Part shown: one piece after another, positions 35,059 through 43,945 of the stretch
How the letters are laid out: every line of letters starts with the position of its first letter
Position numbering within the stretch: the first letter of the stretch is position 1
Source of the DNA: Amycolatopsis granulosa
GTDB taxonomy: Bacteria; Actinomycetota; Actinomycetes; Mycobacteriales; Pseudonocardiaceae
Reading direction: 5' to 3'
DNA: 64,000 bases
Assembly: GCF_011758745.1 (NCBI RefSeq)
Contig: NZ_JAANOV010000001.1
Coordinates: 3,782,001-3,846,000, forward strand
Translations under genes and position numbers: made by a program
The notes under the pieces: generated by a model
The model's input: only the letters and a program-made list of their open reading frames with translations
Databases searched by the model: none
Told to the model about the DNA's origin: nothing

Positions 35059-35496
35059 ATGACTTCCGACGAGCGACGTGAGCGCATGCGGCGGGTGCTG
35101 GACCTGATGTGGAACCAGGGTGAGCTCGCCGCCTGCGCGGACCTGTGCGCCCCGAACTGCACCTTCCACGACCCCAGCTTCGAGGTCGACGGAGTCGAAG
35201 GGTTCCAGCGCCAGGTCAGTGAGCTGCGCACGGCGAACCCGGACCTGCACATGGACATCCACGACGTGGTCGTCGAAGGCGACCTGTGCGCGGTGCGGTG
35301 GACCATGGGCGGCACGGCACGGGCGGAGTTCCGCGGGCTGCCCGCGACCGGCAAGACGTACGTGATGAGCGGGATGCTGTTCGGCAAGTGGGCCGACGAC
35401 CGCGTCGTGGAGATGTGGACCAACTACGACCTGCTGGGCGCACTGCAGCAGCTCGGAATCATCCCGGAGATGGCGTCGCGCGAAACCGCCGGCTGA
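35059..35496 (+). CDS. SnoaL-like / ester-cyclase family protein
   Basis: 145-aa soluble alpha+beta-barrel protein of the SnoaL/NTF2-like superfamily. The pattern VLDLMWNQGELAACADLCAPNCTFHDPSFEVDGVEGFQRQVSELR is typical, as are VVEGDLCAVRWTMGGTARAEFRGLPATGK and the late MLFGKWADDRVVEMWTNYDLLGALQQLG. The ATG at 35059 has AAGGAGG upstream. Its stop nearly touches the stop of the convergent sigma-factor gene. Members range from polyketide cyclases to ligand-binding proteins; no substrate can be named. Confidence 0.82.
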   Translation: MTSDERRERMRRVLDLMWNQGELAACADLCAPNCTFHDPSFEVDGVEGFQRQVSELRTANPDLHMDIHDVVVEGDLCAVRWTMGGTARAEFRGLPATGKTYVMSGMLFGKWADDRVVEMWTNYDLLGALQQLGIIPEMASRETAG

Positions 35497-35498
35497 GG

Positions 35499-36707
35499 TC
35501 ATTCCAGTTCGGCCAGGCGCAGCCGCAGGTGCGCCATCAGCGGTGCGCTCATGCCGAGCGCCAGGGCACGCCGGTACGCGGCCCGCGCGGCTTCGGTGTC
35601 GCCGAGGCGGTGCAGCAGCTCCGCGCGGGTCGCGTGCCACCAGGGGTAGCGCGTGAGCCCGGGAATCGCGTCCACCAGGGACAGGCCGGCCGCCGGGCCG
35701 TCGCGCTCGGCCACCGCCGCCGCCCGGTTCAGGCGGGCCACCGGGGAGTCGGCCACCTCCAGCAGCACGTCGTACCACGAGATCAACGCGTCCCAGTTCG
35801 TCTCGGCGTAGGTGGGCGCCAGCGCGTGGCAGGCCGCGATCGCCGCCTGCACCAGGTACTCCTCCGGAGCCGCCGCGCGGCGCAGTCCGCGGCCCAGGTA
35901 CGACACGCCCTCCTTGATCGCGGCCACGTCCCAGCGTGACCGGTCCTGGTCGGGCAGCAGCACCGGTACCCCGTCGGCATCCACCCGGGCGGCGCGGCGC
36001 GAATTCTGCAGCAACAGCAACGCGAGCAGGCCCAGCGCGGTCGGCTCGTCCGGCATCAGCCCGGCCAGCAGCCGGGCCAGCCGGATCGCCTCGTCGACGA
36101 GTTCGGCCCGCACCAGGTCGGCGCCCGCGGCGGCCGCGTAGCCCTCGTTGAAGATCAGGTACACCGTCGCCGCCACGCCTTTCAGCCGGTCCGGCAGCTC
36201 GGCCGCTTCGGGCACGCGATAGGGGATGCGAGCCCGGGTGATCTTCTGCCGCGCGCGGGTCAGGCGTTTCGCCATCGTCGCCTCCGGCACCAGCAGCGCT
36301 CGCGCGACCTCCGCCGTCGACAATCCGCCCAGCGTCCGCAACGCCAGGGCGACCTGCGCCTCCAGCGACAGCGCCGGATGACAGCAGGTGAACACGAGCC
36401 GCAGCAGGTCGTCCGGCACGGCGTCGGCCGGCTCCGGTTCGACGAACGGCATCGCCGCCGCTTCCTTCCCGGACCGCGCGGCCTCGCGGCGGAACAGGTC
36501 CACCGCCCGCCGCTTCGCCGTCACCAGCAGCCAGCCGCGCGGATTGTCCGGCACCCCGTCCCGCGGCCAGGTTTCCAGCGCCCGCACCACGGCGTCCTGC
36601 ACCGCGTCCTCGGCCAGCCCGACGTCACCGGTGACGCGGATCAGCGTGGCCAGCACCCGGGTCCCCTCGTCCCGCACCAGCCGCGCGACCGCGTCACCGG
36701 CCTCCAT
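35499..36707 (-). CDS. ECF sigma factor with C-terminal TPR-like domain (ECF42-type)
   Basis: 402-aa sigma factor. Region 2 is seen in TLIRVTGDVGLAEDAVQDAVVRALETWP, region 4 in VALALRTLGGLSTAEVARALLVPEATMAKRLTRARQKI, then an atypical 200-residue helical extension (YLIFNEGYAAAAGADLVRAELVDEAIRLARLL...) with TPR-like repeats. Sigma factors of this kind sit beside YCII/DGPF proteins, exactly as here. No anti-sigma gene is present; in this group the C-terminal extension is thought to control activity. The ATG at 36707 lacks a clear ribosome site and lies 15 nt after the YCII stop, suggesting coupling. Confidence 0.88.
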   Translation of the reverse strand: MEAGDAVARLVRDEGTRVLATLIRVTGDVGLAEDAVQDAVVRALETWPRDGVPDNPRGWLLVTAKRRAVDLFRREAARSGKEAAAMPFVEPEPADAVPDDLLRLVFTCCHPALSLEAQVALALRTLGGLSTAEVARALLVPEATMAKRLTRARQKITRARIPYRVPEAAELPDRLKGVAATVYLIFNEGYAAAAGADLVRAELVDEAIRLARLLAGLMPDEPTALGLLALLLLQNSRRAARVDADGVPVLLPDQDRSRWDVAAIKEGVSYLGRGLRRAAAPEEYLVQAAIAACHALAPTYAETNWDALISWYDVLLEVADSPVARLNRAAAVAERDGPAAGLSLVDAIPGLTRYPWWHATRAELLHRLGDTEAARAAYRRALALGMSAPLMAHLRLRLAELE

Positions 36708-36721
36708 GATCAAAAACCGGG

Positions 36722-37066
36722 TCAGAACTCGATCACCGGGCGGATCTCCACGACCCCGTCCCACGCCGCCGGGAGCCGCGCCGCGAGCCGCACGGCCTCG
36801 TCCAGATCGGCGCATTCGAACAGGTAGAACCCGGACAGCGCCTCTTTCGTCTCGGCGTAGGGGCCGTCGCTGGTCAGGACGTCACCGCCCTTGCCCCCGG
36901 ACACGCGCACGGTGGTGGCGGTCGAGGTCGGGTAGAGGGCCTTCCCGCCGCGGATCACGGCAGCCGCGGCCTCCCCGAACTCCATGTACTGCTCGGTGGT
37001 CTCCGCGTGCTCGGGCGCCGACCAGTCGACGTCCGCGGTGTAGAGCAGGGCGGCATAGGTGGGCAT
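36722..37066 (-). CDS. YCII/DGPF-domain protein paired with the ECF sigma factor
   Basis: 114-aa small soluble protein. The signature DGPYAETKEALSGFYLFECADLDEA is the DGPF/YCII motif found next to ECF42-type sigma factors. Members are dimeric ferredoxin-like folds with a conserved His-Asp style pocket; catalytic role is unclear. It is the first gene of the two-gene unit. An inverted repeat lies 21 bp upstream of its start. Confidence 0.9.
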   Translation of the reverse strand: MPTYAALLYTADVDWSAPEHAETTEQYMEFGEAAAAVIRGGKALYPTSTATTVRVSGGKGGDVLTSDGPYAETKEALSGFYLFECADLDEAVRLAARLPAAWDGVVEIRPVIEF

Positions 37067-37086
37067 GGCTGCTCCTCGGGTGTGCG

Positions 37087-37107
37087 CACCGGCGCCGATC
37101 GCCGGTG
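37087..37107. promoter_or_regulatory. Inverted repeat upstream of the YCII-sigma operon
   Basis: CACCGGCG and CGCCGGTG form a perfect 8-bp inverted repeat around a 5-nt centre, 21 bp upstream of the YCII start codon. It could be an operator or a leader hairpin. Confidence 0.5.
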
Positions 37108-37183
37108 TTCACGATAGGGACGAACAGCCTCCCGCCGCGCTGGACAACGTGGACCGAGTTTTTTTTCCGGCCCGGCAGCGGCG

Positions 37184-37588
37184 CTACTTGGTGATGCCGC
37201 CCAGCGCGCGGACCACCGCGATGCAGCGGTTCTCGATGTAGTCCATGCCCGCGGCTTCGGCGATGCGCCGCGCCTGCGGGGAGACGATGCCCTGCTGCAG
37301 CCACAGCGCCTTGGCCCCGATGGCGGCCGCCTGCTCGGCCACCGCCGGTGCCTCCGGGGCGGGGCGGAACACGTCGACGAGGTCCACCGGCTCGGGGATG
37401 TCCGCCAGGGACCGGTAGACCTTCTCACCCAGGAGCTCGTCGGCCGAGGGGTGCACCGGGATGATCCGGAACCCGGCGGCCTGCATCGCGGCCGGCACCG
37501 AGTGCGCGGCCTTCGCCGGGTCGCGGCTCAGCCCCACCACGGCGATCGTGTTCGCGGCTTTCAGAATCTCTTCGCCCACATCGGCCAT
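37184..37588 (-). CDS. CoA-binding (YccU-like) protein
   Basis: 134-aa Rossmann-fold protein of the CoA-binding domain family. The N-terminus has TIAVVGLSRDPAKAAHSVPAAMQAAGFRIIPVHP, then LGEKVYRSLADIPEPVDLVDVFRPAPEAP and the C-terminal ALWLQQGIVSPQARRIAEAAGMDYIENRCIAV, all standard for the family. It begins 28 bp after the stop of the KAP-like NTPase gene on the same strand. The ATG at 37588 is preferred; one 15 nt upstream is possible. Biological role unknown. Confidence 0.85.
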   Translation of the reverse strand: MADVGEEILKAANTIAVVGLSRDPAKAAHSVPAAMQAAGFRIIPVHPSADELLGEKVYRSLADIPEPVDLVDVFRPAPEAPAVAEQAAAIGAKALWLQQGIVSPQARRIAEAAGMDYIENRCIAVVRALGGITK

Positions 37589-37616
37589 ACCCGGTCGAAC
37601 CATCGCCGACCAGGCG

Positions 37617-39791
37617 TTATTCCACGGCCAGTCCCCGGGCGGCCCGGAACCGCGCCACCAGGTCCATCGCGACCCGCGGGTCGAACGCCATCTGCTGCCG
37701 GGCCAGGGCGAGCAGCTGTGGTTCACCGCCCGGCACGCGGTGCAGCCGGTCCAGGGTGAGGTCGCCGGTGAACAACTCGAGGATCGTCGCGCAGAACAGC
37801 AAGTACGCGGCGGCCTGGGCACGCAGGTCCGGCAGGCCCGGACCGCTGCTGATCTTCGCCCCGAGCGCGCGCAGCTCACCGGGTCCCTCCGTCGCCGGGA
37901 TCGCCACCAGGTCCGCGATCAAGCTCGACCGTTCCGGTGACGGCTCGGCGCCGCGGGCCGCGCCGGTGAACGCGTGCGCCTTGCGTTCCAGCTCCCGCTG
38001 GACCAGCAGCGCGGCGACCGCGCTCAACGTCTGCCCGGCGGGGATGTCGAGCAGTTCGACGACCGTGCGGCGCAGGTCGCGCGGCAGGCCGCCGGAGAGG
38101 CAGTGGCACAGGCACCCGAACTGTTCCGGCAATCCGGGAACCCGGCGGCTGATCCACGCCCGGCTGTCCTCGGGGGTGAAGTTGTCCAGCCGCACCATTT
38201 CGGAGAAGGCGCTGTCGAACGCGTCCCGCGCCGGGATGCCGCGGCGTTCGAACGAGACGACGGCGTCGTCGGACACCGACACCAGGAACAGGCACCCGGG
38301 CACGTCGAACACGCCCTTGATGTCGTTGACCAGCTCCTGGGCCTTCTGCGGGTCGGCGATCTTGTCCAGCTCGTCGACCGCGATCACGACCCCGTCGGTC
38401 ACGCCCGCGGCCCGCAGGACCCCGGCCGCGTATTCGGCGAACGCGCGGAACTCGTCGACCACCTCCGGGTAGCTCAGCTGCTGCTCGGCGGTCTGCGCCG
38501 ACCGGGTCCAGCCGGCCTCGCCCTGGAGCGGCAGGGCGAGCTTGCCGGACCAGCCGGTCGTGTAGGTCTGCAGGAACCGGATGCGGCGCAGTTGCTGCCC
38601 GGCCACCGCACGCAGCTCCCGCAGCCGCGGATCGGCGGCCTTTGGCACCGGCCGCGCCCCGCGGGCCACCCGGATGCCGAACGCGACCAGGTTCGCCACG
38701 ATCGCCAGTGCCACGAGACCGGCGAGCACCAGCACCGCGACCCGCCACCCGGTCAGATCGCCGGTCAGCGGGGGCGGGTCGGTGACGAACCGCACCGGCG
38801 ACCGTCCCCACGCCCAGCTGCCGAGCAGGAGGGTCACCGTCAGCGCGGCGAGGTGGCCGAGCAGCCGGCGCAGCAGGTGTGCCAGCCGTTCCCGCCGCCG
38901 CACGGGCGCCACCAGCCGCGTGAACGTCGCCCACCGTTGCGGCCGTTCGGTGCCGTGCGTGCGTGTGATCACCTCCTTGCACAGCAGTGCGTGCAGGTAC
39001 AGCACGAAGTCGCGGGCCTCGTAGCGGGCGGGTGCGGAGGCGATCGCGGCGAGTGGTGGCCGGGCCGGATCGCCGAGCACGCCAGTGGCGACGAGCCGGA
39101 TCGCGGTGCTCTTGCCGGCCCCGCGGTGTCCGGCCAGCGCGATGGCCCCGGTCTCGGACCGGGTGACGGCCGTGCGCAGCCGGTCGACGGCCGCGGTGAG
39201 CACCGGCGGGGCGGTCGGTGAGTCGGTGTAGAGGTCCTGGATCGCGCGGTAGGTGAACTCGGTGCTGTCCGGCGGGGTCCGCGTGGCCTCGAGGTAGCGG
39301 AGCAACGCCGGCCAGACGATCCGCTCGGCGGCGTGCACGCGCCACAGGTCGTCCACCGGGAGCGTGACGACCCGGGTGAGGAGCCCGTGCAGCGGCTCGA
39401 CCCAGCGGGACCCGGCCAGGCAGGCGATCGCGAGCACGGCGAGATAACCGGCCACCCCGACCAGCGCCGACCACCACGGCAGGTTCGGCCAGGCGCGGAC
39501 CAGCAGCAAGTGGTAGCCGAACACCGCGGCGAATCCGGCGGCGAGCCGGACGTGGTCCAGCGCGCCGGGCCGCGGGTACTCGTCGGCCAGCCGGGACACG
39601 ATGACCCCTTCGAAGGAGGGGTCGCGCAGGAACCCGGCCCTGCCCCCGGCGAGCTGGTCCGCCAGGTCCAGGTCCTGGCCGAGCGCCTCCCGTGCCGCGC
39701 GCAGCGGGATGTGCTGTTCGGCCAGCATCCCGCGGGCCCGGTCGGAGAGCAGGACGGCGGTGATCAACGCGTCGTCGTCCCCAGCCGCCAC
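37617..39791 (-). CDS. KAP-like membrane P-loop NTPase
   Basis: 724-aa protein. Two hydrophobic segments near residues 81-99 and 107-127 precede the NTPase part. Walker A is GHRGAGKS at 221-228 and Walker B is VVIAVDEL at about 467-474. Two more membrane segments (about 309-328 and 348-375) lie between them. Membrane helices inserted inside the P-loop domain are the hallmark of KAP NTPases (Kidins220, phage-exclusion PifA). A helical C-terminal region of 200 residues follows. The GTG start at 39791 is 15 bp after selD, so cotranscription is likely. Function unknown; signalling or phage exclusion are possibilities by family only. Confidence 0.65.
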   Translation of the reverse strand: MAAGDDDALITAVLLSDRARGMLAEQHIPLRAAREALGQDLDLADQLAGGRAGFLRDPSFEGVIVSRLADEYPRPGALDHVRLAAGFAAVFGYHLLLVRAWPNLPWWSALVGVAGYLAVLAIACLAGSRWVEPLHGLLTRVVTLPVDDLWRVHAAERIVWPALLRYLEATRTPPDSTEFTYRAIQDLYTDSPTAPPVLTAAVDRLRTAVTRSETGAIALAGHRGAGKSTAIRLVATGVLGDPARPPLAAIASAPARYEARDFVLYLHALLCKEVITRTHGTERPQRWATFTRLVAPVRRRERLAHLLRRLLGHLAALTVTLLLGSWAWGRSPVRFVTDPPPLTGDLTGWRVAVLVLAGLVALAIVANLVAFGIRVARGARPVPKAADPRLRELRAVAGQQLRRIRFLQTYTTGWSGKLALPLQGEAGWTRSAQTAEQQLSYPEVVDEFRAFAEYAAGVLRAAGVTDGVVIAVDELDKIADPQKAQELVNDIKGVFDVPGCLFLVSVSDDAVVSFERRGIPARDAFDSAFSEMVRLDNFTPEDSRAWISRRVPGLPEQFGCLCHCLSGGLPRDLRRTVVELLDIPAGQTLSAVAALLVQRELERKAHAFTGAARGAEPSPERSSLIADLVAIPATEGPGELRALGAKISSGPGLPDLRAQAAAYLLFCATILELFTGDLTLDRLHRVPGGEPQLLALARQQMAFDPRVAMDLVARFRAARGLAVE

Positions 39792-39806
39792 GGGTGATCA
39801 GCTTAG

Positions 39807-40799
39807 TCAGCGCACCACCACGACGTGCTCCCCGCGCGGGACGAACTCACCGATCACCGGGGCACCGGGGATCTCCCCGGCCAGCAGCAGGCCGCCCGAG
39901 GTCTGCGCGTCGGCCAGCAGCAGGGCCTCCTCCTCGGGCACCGCGGACAGGTCGGTGTGCGGCCGGACCCAGTCGAGGTTGCGCCGGGTGCCCCCGCTGA
40001 CGTACCCCGCCGCCAGCGCCGCCCGTGCACCATCCACATAGGACACCGCGGCGGCGTCGACCACCGCGGTCACCCCGCTGGCCCGCGCCATCTTGTAGAG
40101 GTGCCCGAGCAGGCCGAACCCGGTCACGTCCGTGGCGGCGGTGATGCCGGCGCCGAGCGCGGCGCGGGCGGCCGGGGCGTTGAGCGTCGTCATCACCTCG
40201 ACCGCCTCCGCGAACCGCTCACCGGTCGCCTTGTGCCGCGAGTTGAGCACCCCGATGCCGAGCGGTTTGGTCAGCGACAACGGCATCCCGGCCCGGGCGG
40301 CGTCGTTGCGCAGCAGCCGGTCCGGATCGCCGGTGCCGGTCACCGCGAGACCGTACTTCGGCTCCGGGTCGTCCACGCTGTGCCCGCCGGCGAGGTGGCA
40401 GCCGGCTTCGGCGCAGACGTCCGCTCCGCCGCGCAGCGCCTCCGCTGCCAGCTCGAACGGCAACACCTCCCGCGGCCAGCCGAGCAGGTTCACCGCCACG
40501 ACCGGGCTGCCGCCCATCGCGTAGACGTCGGACAGCGCGTTGGCCGCCGCGATCCGCCCCCAGTCGTAGGCGTCGTCGACCACCGGCGTGAAGAAGTCCG
40601 TGGTCGCGATGAGGGCGAGCCCGTCCCGGATCCGCACCGCCGCCGCGTCGTCGCCGTCGTCCAGCCCGACCAGCAGCTCCCCGGCCGGGGCGGACGGCTG
40701 CCGCCCGACCAGCCCGCGCACCACGTCCTCCAGCTCGCCGGGCGGGATCTTGCAGGCGCACCCGCCGCCGTGCGCGTACTGCGTCAGTCGGTAGCCCAT
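39807..40799 (-). CDS. selD: Selenide, water dikinase
   Basis: 330-aa enzyme that makes selenophosphate from selenide and ATP. The N-terminus RLTQYAHGGGCACKIPP carries the catalytic Cys (not selenocysteine) and the essential Lys. GLDDGDDAAAVRI is the Mg-ATP site, and the C-terminal half has TDVTGFGLLGHLYKMA. The ATG at 40799 is preferred; a GTG 6 nt upstream is possible. It is divergent from tRNA-Sec, selA and selB, and completes the set needed to make and insert selenocysteine. Confidence 0.94.
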   Translation of the reverse strand: MGYRLTQYAHGGGCACKIPPGELEDVVRGLVGRQPSAPAGELLVGLDDGDDAAAVRIRDGLALIATTDFFTPVVDDAYDWGRIAAANALSDVYAMGGSPVVAVNLLGWPREVLPFELAAEALRGGADVCAEAGCHLAGGHSVDDPEPKYGLAVTGTGDPDRLLRNDAARAGMPLSLTKPLGIGVLNSRHKATGERFAEAVEVMTTLNAPAARAALGAGITAATDVTGFGLLGHLYKMARASGVTAVVDAAAVSYVDGARAALAAGYVSGGTRRNLDWVRPHTDLSAVPEEEALLLADAQTSGGLLLAGEIPGAPVIGEFVPRGEHVVVVR

Positions 40800-40850
40800 G
40801 TGCACATCGTGCCGTGCTCGCGCTGCGCCGGCCGTCCGAAGTTGCGATCA

Positions 40851-40865
40851 TGGGGGTGTCCCCCA
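40851..40865 (+). promoter_or_regulatory. Hairpin directly before tRNA-Sec
   Basis: TGGGGG-TGT-CCCCCA is a perfect 6-bp inverted repeat ending 1 nt before the 5' end of tRNA-Sec. It may be a processing signal or a promoter-proximal operator. Confidence 0.5.
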
Positions 40866-40866
40866 G

Positions 40867-40961
40867 GGAGGCGTATCCGGTCTGGTGGCCGGCGCGGTCT
40901 TCAAAACCGTTGAGCGGCAGGCACTGTCGCTGGCGGGTTCGATTCCCGTCCGCCTCCGCCA
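40867..40961 (+). tRNA. selC: tRNA-Sec (anticodon UCA)
   Basis: 95-nt tRNA with encoded CCA. The acceptor stem GGAGGCG pairs with CGCCTCC and G is the discriminator. The D-arm is the selenocysteine type, a 6-bp stem (CCGGTC / GGCCGG) with a TGGT tetraloop. The anticodon loop CTTCAAA has TCA at 40901-40903. The long variable arm forms AGCGGCAG / CTGTCGCT. selA begins 18 nt downstream. Confidence 0.96.
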
Positions 40962-40979
40962 CCCAGGGAGGAGCGAGGA

Positions 40980-42260
40980 GTGGCCGACCCCCGTCGCCGG
41001 GTGCCGCGGACCGACGCGCTGCTCGCGCACCCGCGCCTGGCCGCGGCCGAGCGGGTGCTGGGCCGCGGCCTGGTGAAGGCCGCCGTGGTGGCGGCGCAGG
41101 ACCGCGCGCGGGCCGGGGAGATCTCGCCGGAGCAGGTCGCCGAGCAGGCGATCGCGGCGTTGCCGGTGGCGGCGACGACCTTGCGACCGGTGGTCAACGC
41201 GACCGGTGTCCTCGTGCACACCAACCTCGGCCGGGCGCCGCTGTCCCGGGCCGCGCTGGACGCCGTGGTCACCGCGGGCCGTGGCACCGACGTCGAGTTC
41301 GACCTCGCCACCGGCCGCCGCGCCCGCCGCGGACGTGGGGCGCTCGCCGCGCTCGCCGAGGCGGTGCCGGCCGCGGGCGCGGTGCACGTGGTCAACAACA
41401 ACGCGGCGGCGCTGCTGCTCGCCGCGCTCGCGCTCGCGCCGGGCAAGGAGATCGTGATCAGCCGGGGCGAGCTGGTCGAGATCGGTGACGGGTTCCGCAT
41501 CCCCGAGCTGCTGGAGTCCACCGGCGCCCGGCTGCGCGAGGTCGGCACCACCAACCGGACGAGCCTGCGTGACTACTCGGCGGCGCTCGGCCCGGACACC
41601 GGGTTCGTGCTCAAGGTGCACCCGTCGAACTTCCGGGTCACCGGTTTCACCGCGGAGGTGCCGGTGCGCGAGCTGGCGACCCTCGGCGTGCCGTTGGTGG
41701 CCGACATCGGGTCCGGGCTGCTGGCCCCGCACCCGGTGCTGCCGGACGAACCGGACGCGACCACGGCGCTGCGCGACGGCGCGGACCTGGTGACCGCCAG
41801 CGGCGACAAGCTGCTGGGCGGCCCGCAGGCCGGGCTGCTGCTGGGTTCCGCGGATCTGGTGGAGAAGCTGCGCCGGCACCCCGCGGCGCGCGCGTTGCGG
41901 GTGGACAAGCTGACCCTGGCCGCGCTGGAGGCCACCGTGCGCGGTCCGGAGCCGCCGGTGGCGCGGGCGCTGGCGGCTGACGTGGCGGACCTGCGCCGCC
42001 GGGCCGAGGCGCTGGCCGCGCGGATGCCCGGCGCCACCGTCGAGTCGTGCCGCGCCGCGGTTGGCGGCGGTGGCGCGCCGGGCGTCGAGCTGCCGTCGGT
42101 GGCGGTGAGCCTGCCCCGATCGTGGGCGGAACCGCTGCGCACCGGGTCGCCGTCGGTGGTGGGCCGGGTCGAGCGCGGCCGCTGCCTGCTGGACCTGCGC
42201 ACGGTCGACCCGGACGAGGACGAACTGCTGGTCGCGGCGGTGCGGGCGTGTACGTCGTAG
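40980..42260 (+). CDS. selA: L-seryl-tRNA(Sec) selenium transferase
   Basis: 426-aa PLP enzyme that converts seryl-tRNA(Sec) to selenocysteyl-tRNA(Sec). The core motifs are NATGVLVHTNLGRAPLS, VNNNAAALLL, GDGFRIPELLESTG, and TASGDKLLGGPQAGLLLG, which contains the PLP Lys. GTG start at 40980 with GGAGGAG upstream, 18 nt after tRNA-Sec, so tRNA and mRNA may share a transcript. It overlaps selB by 13 bp. Confidence 0.95.
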   Translation: MADPRRRVPRTDALLAHPRLAAAERVLGRGLVKAAVVAAQDRARAGEISPEQVAEQAIAALPVAATTLRPVVNATGVLVHTNLGRAPLSRAALDAVVTAGRGTDVEFDLATGRRARRGRGALAALAEAVPAAGAVHVVNNNAAALLLAALALAPGKEIVISRGELVEIGDGFRIPELLESTGARLREVGTTNRTSLRDYSAALGPDTGFVLKVHPSNFRVTGFTAEVPVRELATLGVPLVADIGSGLLAPHPVLPDEPDATTALRDGADLVTASGDKLLGGPQAGLLLGSADLVEKLRRHPAARALRVDKLTLAALEATVRGPEPPVARALAADVADLRRRAEALAARMPGATVESCRAAVGGGGAPGVELPSVAVSLPRSWAEPLRTGSPSVVGRVERGRCLLDLRTVDPDEDELLVAAVRACTS

Positions 42261-43945
42261 CGACCGCGGGGCACGTCGACCATGGCAAGTCGACGCTGGT
42301 GGAGCGGCTCACCGGCACCTGGCCGGACCGGCTGGCCGAGGAGCAGCGCCGTGGACTGACGATCGAGCTGGGGTTCGCGTGGACGGAGATCGACGGGCGG
42401 CGGCTCGCTTTCGTGGACGTGCCCGGACACGAACGGTTCGTCCCGAACATGCTGGCGGGGGTCGGGCCGGTGCCCGCGGTGGTGTTCGTCGTCGCCGCGG
42501 ACGAGGGGTGGATGCCGCAGTCGGCCGAGCATCTGGCCGCGTTGCGGGCGCTCGGTGTCCGGCACGCGCTGCTCGTCGTGACGAAGGCGGATCTGGCCGA
42601 CCCTCGCCCCGCGACGGAGGAAGCGCTTTCCCACCTGGCGGCGCTCGGCCGGTGCGACGCGGTGGCCGTCGGCCGGGGCGGGGACCTGGGGCCGGTGCGG
42701 CGGGCGTTGTGCGCGCTGGTCGACCGGTTGCCCGCGCCCGATCCGGCGGCGGACGTCCGGCTGTGGGTGGACCGGGCGTTCACGGTGCGCGGCGCCGGGA
42801 CGGTGGTGACCGGGACGCTGGCCGGTGGCACCCTGCGGGCCGGGGACGAGCTGGAGCTCGCCGGGGAGCGGGTGAGCGTGCGTGGCTTGCAGTCGCTCGG
42901 AGCCGGGGAACGCGAGGTGACGGCGGTCGCGCGGGTCGCGGTGAACCTGCGGGGCGTGGACCGCGGCCAGGTGCGGCGGGGCGACGCCCTGCTCACCCCG
43001 GGGGCGTGGGTGCACACCTGCGAGGTGGACGTCGCCGTGCGTGCCCAGGGCGAGTTGCACCGGGAACTCGTGCTGCACCTGGGCGCGGCCGCGGTCGCGG
43101 TACATGTCCGTCCACTCGGGACGGACGCGGCGCGGTTGCGGCTGCGGGAGCCGTTGCCGCTGCGGATCGGGGACACGGGGTTGCTGCGGGATCCGGGTGA
43201 GCACCGCATCGCGGCCGGTATCACGGTGCTGGACGTGCGGCCGCCGCCGCTGCGGCGCCGCGGGTCGGCCCGGGCGCGGGCGGCGGAGCTGGCCTCCGGG
43301 CGCGTCGCGCCACCGCCGGTCGCCCGCGCGAGCGAGCTGCGCGCGATGGGTTTCCCCTCCTCCGGTGAGCGGATCGGCGAGTGGGTCGTGGACGCGGGCG
43401 CCCTCGCGCGGGCGCGCACGGAGGCGCTCTCCCGGTTCGACGAGTGGTCCGGCCGCAACCCGGTGGCGGCCGGGATGCCGGTGGAGGCACTGCGCCAGGC
43501 GGTCGGCCTGCCCGCGGCCGAGCTCGTGCCGGCCGCGCTGGCGGGGACGGGCCTGGACATCTCCGACGGCCGCGTGCGGCGCCCCGGAGCGGGATTGCCG
43601 GACAGGGTGCTGTCCGCGCTGGCTCGCCTGGACGAGCGGTTCCGGTCGCAGCCGTTCCGCGCCCCCGAGGCCGACGACCTCGCCGGGCTGGGACTGGGCC
43701 CGCGGGAACTGGCGGCGGCCGTGCGTGCCGGACGGCTGGTCCGGATCGCCGACGGCGTGTTCCTCGGTCCGGACGCCCCGGCCCGCGCCGCGGAGGCGCT
43801 GGTCGCGCTGCCCCAGCCGTTCACGGTCAGCGAGGCCCGGCGCGCGCTCAGCACGACGCGCCGCGTGGCCGTGCCGCTGCTGGAACTGCTCGACGCTCGG
43901 CGGATCACCGCGCAGGACGCGGACTTGCGGCGCCGGCTCGTCTGA
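42248..43945 (+). CDS. selB: Selenocysteine-specific elongation factor
   Basis: 565-aa GTPase that delivers selenocysteyl-tRNA to UGA codons. The GTG at 42248 gives MYVVATAGHVDHGKST, so the G1 motif is at residues 8-16. G3 is DVPGHERF and G4 is TKAD. EF-Tu-like barrels follow (VDRAFTVRGAGTVVTGTLAGG). The C-terminal winged helices, which read the SECIS hairpin, end in ARRALSTTRRVAVPLLELLD. It starts inside the 3' end of selA. Somewhat shorter than the E. coli protein. Confidence 0.94.
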   Translation: MYVVATAGHVDHGKSTLVERLTGTWPDRLAEEQRRGLTIELGFAWTEIDGRRLAFVDVPGHERFVPNMLAGVGPVPAVVFVVAADEGWMPQSAEHLAALRALGVRHALLVVTKADLADPRPATEEALSHLAALGRCDAVAVGRGGDLGPVRRALCALVDRLPAPDPAADVRLWVDRAFTVRGAGTVVTGTLAGGTLRAGDELELAGERVSVRGLQSLGAGEREVTAVARVAVNLRGVDRGQVRRGDALLTPGAWVHTCEVDVAVRAQGELHRELVLHLGAAAVAVHVRPLGTDAARLRLREPLPLRIGDTGLLRDPGEHRIAAGITVLDVRPPPLRRRGSARARAAELASGRVAPPPVARASELRAMGFPSSGERIGEWVVDAGALARARTEALSRFDEWSGRNPVAAGMPVEALRQAVGLPAAELVPAALAGTGLDISDGRVRRPGAGLPDRVLSALARLDERFRSQPFRAPEADDLAGLGLGPRELAAAVRAGRLVRIADGVFLGPDAPARAAEALVALPQPFTVSEARRALSTTRRVAVPLLELLDARRITAQDADLRRRLV

